64,000 nt of DNA from Clostridiales bacterium (GTDB lineage: Bacteria; Bacillota; Clostridia; Oscillospirales; CAG-272): assembly GCA_012837425.1 (NCBI GenBank), contig DURE01000004.1, positions 1-64,000 on the forward strand, in the 5' to 3' direction. Of the stretch, positions 39,416 through 47,467 are shown in pieces. Below the pieces are notes generated by a model that was given only the letters and a program-made list of their open reading frames with translations, was not told where the DNA came from and did no database searches. Numbering within the stretch: position 1 is the first letter of the stretch; each line of letters starts with the position of its first letter. The position numbers were made by a program, and so were the translations under genes.

Positions 39416-40462
39416 TTGATTGAAGTCAGAAATCTGACCAAAAGATACGGCGACAATCTGGCACTCGACAATATAAGCTTTAGTATCAGCTCCGGTAAGG
39501 TTTACGGGCTGCTCGGCCCGAACGGCGCCGGAAAAACCACCACTATGAATATTATCACCGGCTGTCTTGCCGCCACCACCGGGTCTGTGACGGTGGGAGG
39601 ACACGACATATTCGAGGAGCCGCTGCCGGCCAAGCGCCACATCGGTTATCTTCCCGAGGTTCCTCCGCTTTACACCGACATGACGCCCTTTGAATATCTC
39701 GGCTTCGTGGCGATGGCTAAGCGGGTGGAGTACGAGGCGGTTCTGAGGCAAGTGCGCGAAGTCATGGAGGTGACACAGCTTGAAGAGGTGCGCGACCGGC
39801 TGATACGCAACCTGTCAAAGGGTTACCGGCAGCGGGTAGGCATCGCGCAGACCATGCTCGGCAACCCGGACGTTATAATACTCGACGAGCCCACTGTCGG
39901 CCTTGACCCTAAGCAGATAATTGAGATACGCGACCTTATCCGCCGGCTGGGAGAGATGAAAACCGTCATTCTAAGTAGTCATATACTCGCCGAGGTCACC
40001 GAGGTGTGCGAGCGGGTGTTAATAATCCACCGCGGTAAAATTGTCGCAGATGATTCGCTTGAGAACCTCAACTGCTTGGCAGGGGGCGCCAACCGGCTGC
40101 ACATAGCAGTAAAGGCCGGCGAGAGCGTCGTGCTCTCAGCGCTTGAGGGTGTCCCGGGTATCCTTGAGTACGAGGTCCTGAAGTCCGGCGAGGCAGGGGC
40201 CTGCGAGCTGATGCTCAGCGTGGACAAGTCTGCCGACCCTCGCGAGGCAATTTTCTTCGCCATGGCCGACCGCCGCTGCCCGATTATTACAATGGAGCTG
40301 AAAAAATCGACGCTTGAGAGCGTGTTCCTGTCGCTCACCGCCGACGCCGCGGATGAATATGCCGGGGCTGACAGCGAGGATGAAGACTATGATGACGACG
40401 ATGACGACAACGTTGACGATGACGACGACGAATTCGACATGGGGGAGGAAGAGGACGAATGA
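39416..40462 (+). CDS. ABC transporter ATP-binding protein (GldA-like) with poly-acidic C-terminal tail
   Basis: GPNGAGKTTTMNIITGCL, LSKGYRQRVGIAQTML, VIILDEPTVGLDPKQI; TTG start. Confidence 0.93.
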   Translation: MIEVRNLTKRYGDNLALDNISFSISSGKVYGLLGPNGAGKTTTMNIITGCLAATTGSVTVGGHDIFEEPLPAKRHIGYLPEVPPLYTDMTPFEYLGFVAMAKRVEYEAVLRQVREVMEVTQLEEVRDRLIRNLSKGYRQRVGIAQTMLGNPDVIILDEPTVGLDPKQIIEIRDLIRRLGEMKTVILSSHILAEVTEVCERVLIIHRGKIVADDSLENLNCLAGGANRLHIAVKAGESVVLSALEGVPGILEYEVLKSGEAGACELMLSVDKSADPREAIFFAMADRRCPIITMELKKSTLESVFLSLTADAADEYAGADSEDEDYDDDDDDNVDDDDDEFDMGEEEDE

Positions 40463-41322
40463 TAGCCGTATTCACAAGGGAACTTAAGTCATACATGAAC
40501 AACATGACCGGGCATGTCTTCATAGCCTTTCTTTTGCTGTTCTTCGGGGTCTGCGTTACGGTCTACAACCTGTTTTTAGGTATGGCCTCCTTCCGGTTTG
40601 CGGTTGAGATAACCGGAATTGCCTTTCTTGTGATAGTTCCTATTATCACCATGCGCTCGCTGGCAAAAGACCGCGCCAACCTCACCGACAACCACCTCTT
40701 TTCACTACCTTTGAAAGTCTCGGAGATAATCATAGGCAAATTTCTGGCGACCGCGCTGGTGCTCCTTATCCCGACAGGCGTAATGATGCTCTACCCGCTG
40801 ATTCTGAGCGCCTACGGCACCATGCACTACGCCTCAAGCTACAGCGCGATTCTGTCGCTCTTCCTGCTAGGTCTTGCGCTTATCTCAATCGGAATGTTTA
40901 TCTCCTCTCTCACCGAAAGCCAGGTTATCGCGGCGGTCATCAGCTTCGGCACCCTTCTGTTTCTGCTGATACTTCCCCTTTTGATTGCGCTGGTACCAAA
41001 AGATGCGCTTGTCTCCTTCCTTTGCCTTGTAGCGCTCTCCTTTATCCTCGCGGCAATTGTCTGGAAACTCACCCAAAGTATAAACGCCGGGATGATTGCC
41101 GCGGTGCTGCAGGTCGTCCCGCTCTGCGCTCTCTACTACTTTAAAAAGCCCATGTTTGAAGGTCTTTTCCATAAAATCATGACCGGACTTTCGCTCTACG
41201 ACCGCTTCTACGCCCTCAACTCGGGGGTTTTCGACATAGGCAGCGTGGTCTACCTTTTGTCTGTTACCGTATTCTTTCTTTTCATTTCGGTCCAGTCGCT
41301 TGAGACGCGCCGCTGGAGCTGA
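40459..41322 (+). CDS. ABC-2 permease (GldF-like)
   Basis: Six-TM ABC-2 pattern; ATGA overlap with the ATPase gene. Confidence 0.88.
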   Translation: MIAVFTRELKSYMNNMTGHVFIAFLLLFFGVCVTVYNLFLGMASFRFAVEITGIAFLVIVPIITMRSLAKDRANLTDNHLFSLPLKVSEIIIGKFLATALVLLIPTGVMMLYPLILSAYGTMHYASSYSAILSLFLLGLALISIGMFISSLTESQVIAAVISFGTLLFLLILPLLIALVPKDALVSFLCLVALSFILAAIVWKLTQSINAGMIAAVLQVVPLCALYYFKKPMFEGLFHKIMTGLSLYDRFYALNSGVFDIGSVVYLLSVTVFFLFISVQSLETRRWS

Positions 41323-41336
41323 GAGGAGGGGCTATA

Positions 41337-42842
41337 ATGAACATGAAAAATAATAAAATAAGCCTGAAAAAGGGCCTTTCAAAATCCACTAAAATCGGGA
41401 CATATACCTTCCTTGTCAGCCTTTTCCTGCTTGTCATACTTGTGATAATAAACCTGCTTATAGCAGCACTCCCCCCCTCCCTGATCGTTTTTGACACCAC
41501 TCCGACCGGGCTGTACACCATCTCCGAGAGCACGCAGGATTTCATTGACACAATAGGCGAGCCGGTGACGATTCACTGGATTTGCCCGGGTGGCGCCAAG
41601 GACCCGACGTTTGAGACCTTTCTTGAGAGATATACAAGCCTGAGCAAACATTTTAAATACGACATTCTCGACCCTATTGCCGACCCTGACTGCCTAAGTC
41701 CTTATATCGCCGAGACCGATCCGCAGCCCTCGGCATTCAGCCTGATAATCGAGAGCGGGCGGCGGCACAGGCTGATAGACTATCAGGAGCTGTTCTACTA
41801 CTACAACGAGTACCTTGCCGAAAACTACGGCATGACAAGCCCGGTTCCCTACAGCGCCTATATGTATTACAACAGCTATCCGTATTTTATCTTCAGCTCG
41901 GCAGAGCAGCAGGGTTACCCCACCGAAACCTATTTCTACGGCGACGACATAATAACCAAGGGCGTCGAGTATGTAATTCTCGAGCGGATTCCGCATATCT
42001 ATATCACAGAGGGCCACGGCGAGTCAACATTATCTGCAATGCTCCTGCAGTATCTGGCCGACAACAATATCGGGCACGAATACCTGCGCACCGTCACCGC
42101 CGGAGAAATCCCCGCCGACGCCTCCTGTCTTGTAATCTATGCGCCGGGCTCCGACCTCTCGGCCGACGAGACGCAGATGATAAGCGCGTATCTTTCAGGC
42201 GGCGGCAATATGCTGCTCATCACCTCGCCCGACAACACCGGTATGGAAAATCTGATGAGCCTTGTTGAGCCCTACGGCGTGTCGGCAGTGCCCGGAATTG
42301 TGTACGAGGAAAACCCGGACAATTATAAAACAAACAAGTATTACCTCATTCCCGATATCGGCAGCCACACCGCCACCTCGCGCTTCAAGTCCTCGTATTT
42401 TATGTTCATGCCCCAGTCGCACGGCATCAGGCTCACCGACAATATGTCGGGCGCTGTGGTAACCGAGCTTTTCACCACCTCAGACTCGGCATACTCAAAG
42501 GTCGGGGAGGAGCAGTCCGAGCCCGGCTCGCTGGCGCTCGGCGTGGCAATTGAAAGGGGCGAGACCCAGATTATCTGGCTCTCCTCGGCAGACGCGCTCA
42601 CCGACCAGGTGGCGCAGGCGGTATCCTACGGCAATTACTACTATATTTTGGACATGCTTTCCTGGATGGAAACCTACGAATCCTCGCTTGCCGATGTTGT
42701 CGGCATTCCGACCTCGGAGCCGATACTTGACAGGCTCAGCCAGTCCTCGATATATCTGTGGACCGCAGTCTTCGTTGTCGTCCTGCCGGTTGGAGTCACG
42801 GTTTCAGGCCTTGTAGTGTGGTTTAAGCGGCGCCGGCGCTGA
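41337..42842 (+). CDS. GldG-like ABC auxiliary protein
   Basis: N-terminal TM, GldG-like body, C-terminal TM; position after the GldA/GldF pair. Confidence 0.82.
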   Translation: MNMKNNKISLKKGLSKSTKIGTYTFLVSLFLLVILVIINLLIAALPPSLIVFDTTPTGLYTISESTQDFIDTIGEPVTIHWICPGGAKDPTFETFLERYTSLSKHFKYDILDPIADPDCLSPYIAETDPQPSAFSLIIESGRRHRLIDYQELFYYYNEYLAENYGMTSPVPYSAYMYYNSYPYFIFSSAEQQGYPTETYFYGDDIITKGVEYVILERIPHIYITEGHGESTLSAMLLQYLADNNIGHEYLRTVTAGEIPADASCLVIYAPGSDLSADETQMISAYLSGGGNMLLITSPDNTGMENLMSLVEPYGVSAVPGIVYEENPDNYKTNKYYLIPDIGSHTATSRFKSSYFMFMPQSHGIRLTDNMSGAVVTELFTTSDSAYSKVGEEQSEPGSLALGVAIERGETQIIWLSSADALTDQVAQAVSYGNYYYILDMLSWMETYESSLADVVGIPTSEPILDRLSQSSIYLWTAVFVVVLPVGVTVSGLVVWFKRRRR

Positions 42843-42863
42843 ATACCAGAGGTTATATTCGCT

Positions 42864-43910
42864 ATGAAAAGAATAAAAACTCTTCTTGTCATGTGCGGGA
42901 TGGTGGTTGTCCTTGCCGGCCTGCTTGTGCTGGTCAGGAATCTGGCCGGGGAGAAGGAGGGCTCCGATACCTCGGACACAGGGTCTGCCGACACCACCTA
43001 CACCGCCGCCCAGGTTGACATAGACAGCCTCTACCTGATCGAATACAACATAGGACAGGACAAATACCGCTTTGAGCTCAGCGACTCAAAAACAAAATGG
43101 CTCTGGGAGGCCGAACCCTCGCTACCGCTTGACAACACGTATTTCGCATCCATGGCCTCGGCACTCAGGGTGGTGACCTCATCTGTAAAGCTTGAGGCCG
43201 ACGAGTCGTCTCTCTCTGCTTGGGAGCTTGACAACCCATGGCTCAGGGTGACGGTAGCCGACGAGCTTTTCGGTGAACAGACCTTCATGTTCGGCAGCCT
43301 CAATTCCTACACAGGCAGGTATTATTTTATAACCGGCGCCGGGGATGGCTTTGCCTATATGGTAAACACTTCGGTCGCCCAGATGTTTGACCTCACCCCG
43401 TATGATATGGTAATGCACGACAAGCTTCCCGACATCCCGGCCGACAGGCTCCGCACGCTAAGCTTTAGCCGCGCGGGGGATGAGCTTAAATACACCTATT
43501 ACGAGGCCGGCAAGGACGACTCTGCCGACACCGACGACCTCTGGTATGTATCGGAAAACGGCGGGGAGGAAACCGCGCTCGACCCGGAAATCGCCGCCGA
43601 CATTGCCGACGCAATAAATCGAATCAGCTTTACAGATATAGCCGGTTATTCCGAAGCCGAAAAAGAGGTGCTCGGGCTGCTCTCGCCCACCGTCATGACT
43701 GTGGAATATGTAGCCGAGACAAGTGTGACCGACAGCAGCGGCAGCCCGGTTAAGGTAAATGTCGACAGCAGCTTTGTGCTCTATCTGGGGTATGCCGATG
43801 ACGAGGGCAATATATGCGCCTGCCTGCCCAACTCGCCGCTCTCCTACCGCATCGACGGCTCAGTACTGGCCAAGCTGTTTGATTTCCCAGTCACGCCGGT
43901 CGGTCAGTGA
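42864..43910 (+). CDS. DUF4340 domain protein
   Basis: N-terminal TM then extracellular domain; typical partner of GldG-like genes. Confidence 0.75.
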   Translation: MKRIKTLLVMCGMVVVLAGLLVLVRNLAGEKEGSDTSDTGSADTTYTAAQVDIDSLYLIEYNIGQDKYRFELSDSKTKWLWEAEPSLPLDNTYFASMASALRVVTSSVKLEADESSLSAWELDNPWLRVTVADELFGEQTFMFGSLNSYTGRYYFITGAGDGFAYMVNTSVAQMFDLTPYDMVMHDKLPDIPADRLRTLSFSRAGDELKYTYYEAGKDDSADTDDLWYVSENGGEETALDPEIAADIADAINRISFTDIAGYSEAEKEVLGLLSPTVMTVEYVAETSVTDSSGSPVKVNVDSSFVLYLGYADDEGNICACLPNSPLSYRIDGSVLAKLFDFPVTPVGQ

Positions 43911-43943
43911 CCCCTGCCTTCAGCTCAAAATCGGTCGAGACCC

Positions 43944-43972
43944 TTGCATTATGCTTTATTTTGGTATATAAT
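43944..43972 (+). promoter_or_regulatory. Promoter TTGCAT-17-TATAAT upstream of ireB
   Basis: ttgcat 43944-43949, tataat 43967-43972. Confidence 0.65.
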
Positions 43973-44001
43973 TAACCCAGAAACTTCATAAGGAGCGGCC
44001 T

Positions 44002-44259
44002 ATGATTGAGAATAAGGACAACTATCCCGCAAAGGAACAGCCCGAAGGCGAGCTGACCATGCACGAGATAATCCTGAAGGTGTACAAGGCGCTCGAGCAG
44101 AAGGGGTATAATCCGATAAACCAGCTTGTCGGCTATATTCTCTCCGAGGACCCGACATACATCACAAATTACAACAACGCCCGCGGGCTCATACGCCGGG
44201 TGGACCGCGACAAACTCCTATCCGAGCTTGTCAAAAACTATCTGGGGATAACCAAATAA
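44002..44259 (+). CDS. ireB: IreB-family regulatory phosphoprotein (DUF965)
   Basis: [60 protein letters not shown]. Confidence 0.95.
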   Translation: MIENKDNYPAKEQPEGELTMHEIILKVYKALEQKGYNPINQLVGYILSEDPTYITNYNNARGLIRRVDRDKLLSELVKNYLGITK

Positions 44260-45216
44260 GTGGAAATAATAAGACTTGATCACTCCGACCCCGCCACCCC
44301 GGCGCCCTGTCCCGTCCCCCCCGCGGTGCTCTGCCTCGGCAACTTCGACGGGGTTCACACAGGACATGCCGCTCTGCTTAGTGAGGCGCTAAAAATCAAG
44401 CGTAAGCTGACCCCGCAACAAAAAAGCATTGTCGCCGGTGCACTTACCTTCTCCCCCCCGCCATATGAAGTGCTGCTCGCAAGCCCCCCGCCGAGAATAA
44501 CCGACACAGAGGAAAAAGCCGCCCTGATTGAGGCGGCCGGCATGGACAGGCTGTATATTGTCAACTTTGAGGATGTCCGGGACATGACGCCCGGACGCTT
44601 TGTCTCGGAAATACTTAAAAATAAATGCGGCTGCCTCCACGCGGTCTGCGGATACAACTTCAGGTTCGGTATAGGCGGCTGCGGCGGTGCTGACACCCTG
44701 TGCCGGGAATTTGAAGGGTGCGTGTCGGTGCTCGACCCGGTCACGCACAACGGGATTGCCGTAAGCTCGACTGCAGTACGCCATGCGGTTATGTCGGGCG
44801 ACATGGAGAGCGCCGCCGCAATGCTTGGCCGGCCTTATTCACTGAGCGCCCCGGTCGTCCGCGGCAGTGCGGTAGGTAGCCGGCTGGGGTTCCCGACCAT
44901 AAATCAAGAGTTTACAGCCGGGCGGCTCGTACCGAAAACCGGGGTTTACATCAGCGCGTGTATCATTGACAAAACCCGCCGGCCGGCGGTGACCGATATC
45001 GGGGTGCGCCCGACCTTCGGCGGGCAGGACGAGCTGCGCTGCGAGACACACATAATCGGATATGACGGCGAGCTCTACGGGCGCACAGTCAAAACCGAGT
45101 TTTACAAATACCTGCGCCCCGAACAGAAATTCGACAGCCCCGCCGGGCTTGCCGCCGCCGTGCGGGCAGACATCGGGGCGGCGCTCGAATACTTTGAAAA
45201 AGCAGATATTTTTTAA
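44260..45216 (+). CDS. ribF: Bifunctional riboflavin kinase/FAD synthetase (GTG start)
   Basis: VLCLGNFDGVHTGHAALL, GYNFRFG, SSTAVRHAVMSGDMESAAAMLGRPYSL, GFPTIN, KTGVY. Confidence 0.94.
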   Translation: MEIIRLDHSDPATPAPCPVPPAVLCLGNFDGVHTGHAALLSEALKIKRKLTPQQKSIVAGALTFSPPPYEVLLASPPPRITDTEEKAALIEAAGMDRLYIVNFEDVRDMTPGRFVSEILKNKCGCLHAVCGYNFRFGIGGCGGADTLCREFEGCVSVLDPVTHNGIAVSSTAVRHAVMSGDMESAAAMLGRPYSLSAPVVRGSAVGSRLGFPTINQEFTAGRLVPKTGVYISACIIDKTRRPAVTDIGVRPTFGGQDELRCETHIIGYDGELYGRTVKTEFYKYLRPEQKFDSPAGLAAAVRADIGAALEYFEKADIF

Positions 45217-45225
45217 TTTTTACTC

Positions 45226-45254
45226 TTGCACGTAAAGCATTATTGTGATATAAT
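45226..45254 (+). promoter_or_regulatory. Promoter TTGCAC-17-TATAAT for tRNA-Ser
   Basis: ttgcac 45226-45231, tataat 45249-45254. Confidence 0.75.
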
Positions 45255-45290
45255 ATAACATGCGCCGGCGTCGGCGCGTGTTATATTATA
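45249..45290. repeat. 19-bp inverted repeat, loop gcgt, covering the -10 box and tRNA leader
   Basis: tataatataacatgcgccg-gcgt-cggcgcgtgttatattata; one G-T pair. Confidence 0.9.
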
Positions 45291-45291
45291 C

Positions 45292-45380
45292 GGAGAGGTA
45301 TCGAAGTGGTCATAACGGGGCTGACTCGAAATCAGTTTGCGGGCAACCGCACGCGGGTTCGAATCCCGCCCTCTCCGCCA
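45292..45380 (+). tRNA. tRNA-Ser (anticodon CGA), CCA encoded
   Basis: ggagagg/cctctcc acceptor, anticodon loop ctcgaaa in ctga/tcag stem, long variable arm, ggttcgaatcc T arm. Confidence 0.95.
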
Positions 45381-45427
45381 AAAAATAGCTTTTCCTGTTT
45401 CTTCATCAAACAGTAAAAGCTATTTTT
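45381..45427 (+). terminator. Terminator after tRNA-Ser
   Basis: aaaaatagctttt...aaaagctattttt with inner ctgttt/aaacag stem. Confidence 0.8.
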
Positions 45428-45494
45428 ATATATTGACACTACATGGCACTATGTGACTCGTCCGGCACAACTACCGCGGACAAGGAGAATAATC

Positions 45495-45723
45495 ATGTAT
45501 CAATATAAAGAACTTTATACATTAGATTTTTTCAAATGTGAATTATCTCGGTGAAGTCCACAAAATCATCAAAGACGAACTTGATTCTCCAGATTATTAC
45601 GGGGAAAACTGGTATGCTTTTTGGGACTGTCTGACAGACATGGCATGCAATCCGATTCATATGGTTTATTATGAAAACAGCGATAACCACAGAATATGGT
45701 GGTTATCGCTGTTATTTTTGTGA
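45495..45723 (+). pseudogene. Barstar-family (barnase inhibitor) relic, frameshifted and C-terminally truncated
   Basis: RBS aaggag plus ATG 45495; dropping one T of T6 (45527-45532) gives ...YTLDFSNVNYLGEVHKIIKDELDSPDYYGENWYAFWDCLTDMACNPIHMVYYE. Confidence 0.75.
45676..45719 (+). terminator. Intrinsic terminator aacagcgataaccac-agaatatg-gtggttatcgctgtt-attttt
   Basis: 15-bp perfect stem plus T-run. Confidence 0.85.
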
Positions 45724-45788
45724 CTAGTATGTTTTGCAGAATCTGCCGGGTTTTTAACTTTAGTGTATGAGATTATAGTTTTTACGCC

Positions 45789-47465
45789 TTAAAACAACCC
45801 CGAAATTACCCCGTTTTCGTCGACGTCAATGCGCTCGGCGGCCGGTGATTTAGGCAGGCCGGGCATTGTCATAATATCGCCGGTCAGCGCCACAACAAAG
45901 CCGGCGCCGGCCGAAATCTCGACATTTCTGACCGTGACCTCAAAGCCCTCGGGCGCCCCGAGAATGGCCGGGTTATCGGTAAGGCTGTACTGTGTCTTGG
46001 CAATGCAGACCGGGTATTTTGAATAGCCGAGCGAGGTCAGAAGCTCAATCTGCTTTTTGGCCGGGGGCAGTATGTTGACCGATGCGCCGCCGTAAATCTT
46101 TGTAACTACGGCGTGGAGCTTTTCCTCAATCGGGCAGTCGTCGGGGTACGAGAACCTGAAGTTCGGCTTTCCATTATCGCACAGGCGCACCACCTCGCGG
46201 GCCAGTTCCTCCCCGCCCCGTCCGCCCTCGGCCCAAACGGTAGAGAGCACGGTATTCACGCCGAGCAAACGGCATTTTTTTATGATAAATTCAATTTCGG
46301 TCTCGGTGTCTGTCGGGAAGCGGTTGAGAGCCACCAAGCAGGGCAGACCGTACACATTCTTTATGTTTGAGACATGGCGCAACAGATTCGGAATTCCGCG
46401 TTCAAGTGCCCCCAAATCCTCCCTGTCAAGCGCGCTCTTCGGCAGGCCGCCGTGCATTTTGAGCGCGCGCACCGTCGCCACAATCACCACGGCCGAGGGG
46501 ACAAGCCCGGCCATACGGCATTTTATGTCAAGGAATTTCTCGGCTCCGAGGTCGGCACCGAATCCCGCCTCGGTAATGGTGTAATCGCCGAGCCGCAGCG
46601 CCATTTTGGTGGCTGTCACCGAGTTGCAGCCGTGCGCGATGTTGGCAAAGGGGCCGCCGTGCACAAATGCCGGGGTGCCCTCAAGCGTCTGCACGAGATT
46701 GGGTTTCAGCGCGTCGCGCAAGAGGGCGGCCATGGCCCCAGCCGCGCCGAGGTCGGCGCAGGTAACCGGGCTGCCGCTGTAGGTATACCCCACAACTATC
46801 CGGGCAAGCCGCCGCTTCAGGTCGGCAATTGAGTCGGCAAGGCAGAGCACCGCCATCACCTCGCTGGCCACGGTTATATCGTATCCGTCCTCGCGCGGCA
46901 GGCCGTCTGCCCGGCCGCCCAGCCCCCCGACAATTTTCCTTAGCTGCCGGTCGTTCATGTCGACGCAGCGTCGCCAGGTCACCCGGCGGGGGTCGATTCC
47001 AAGGCTGTTGCCCTGATGTATATGGTTGTCGAGCATTGCGGCAAGCAGGTTATTAGCAGCACCTACCGCGTGAATGTCCCCGGTAAAGTGCAGGTTGATG
47101 TCCTCCATCGGCACGACCTGCGCGTACCCGCCGCCGGCGGCACCCCCCTTGATACCGAACACCGGGCCGAGCGACGGCTCACGGATAGCCACGACCGGCC
47201 GCTTTCCGATACGCGCGAGCCCGTCGGCAAGGCCAATCGTCGTGGTGGTCTTGCCCTCTCCGGCAGGCGTCGGGGTGATGGCGGTGACCAGCACAAGCTT
47301 GCCGTCAGGCCGCTGAAGGTCCCCCAGCAGCGACAGGTCAACCTTGGCCTTATATCTCCCGTAGAGCTCGATATACTTCCCGTCGATTCCGGCAGCTTCG
47401 GCAATTTCGATAATCGGTCTCATTTTACATACCTGAGCTATCTCGATATCGGTTGGATGCGCCAT
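45789..47465 (-). CDS. fhs: Formate--tetrahydrofolate ligase
   Basis: [64 protein letters not shown]. Confidence 0.98.
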   Translation of the reverse strand: MAHPTDIEIAQVCKMRPIIEIAEAAGIDGKYIELYGRYKAKVDLSLLGDLQRPDGKLVLVTAITPTPAGEGKTTTTIGLADGLARIGKRPVVAIREPSLGPVFGIKGGAAGGGYAQVVPMEDINLHFTGDIHAVGAANNLLAAMLDNHIHQGNSLGIDPRRVTWRRCVDMNDRQLRKIVGGLGGRADGLPREDGYDITVASEVMAVLCLADSIADLKRRLARIVVGYTYSGSPVTCADLGAAGAMAALLRDALKPNLVQTLEGTPAFVHGGPFANIAHGCNSVTATKMALRLGDYTITEAGFGADLGAEKFLDIKCRMAGLVPSAVVIVATVRALKMHGGLPKSALDREDLGALERGIPNLLRHVSNIKNVYGLPCLVALNRFPTDTETEIEFIIKKCRLLGVNTVLSTVWAEGGRGGEELAREVVRLCDNGKPNFRFSYPDDCPIEEKLHAVVTKIYGGASVNILPPAKKQIELLTSLGYSKYPVCIAKTQYSLTDNPAILGAPEGFEVTVRNVEISAGAGFVVALTGDIMTMPGLPKSPAAERIDVDENGVISGLF

Positions 47466-47467
47466 TT

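Noticed and set aside
45249-45290. Inverted repeat as a ribF terminator
   Set aside because: No T-run follows the stem, and the left arm carries a good -10 box correctly spaced from TTGCAC
45527-45540. Programmed frameshift in the barstar ORF at T6
   Set aside because: The needed shift is +1 on a short T run without a known stimulator, and the C-terminus is missing anyway; pseudogene is simpler
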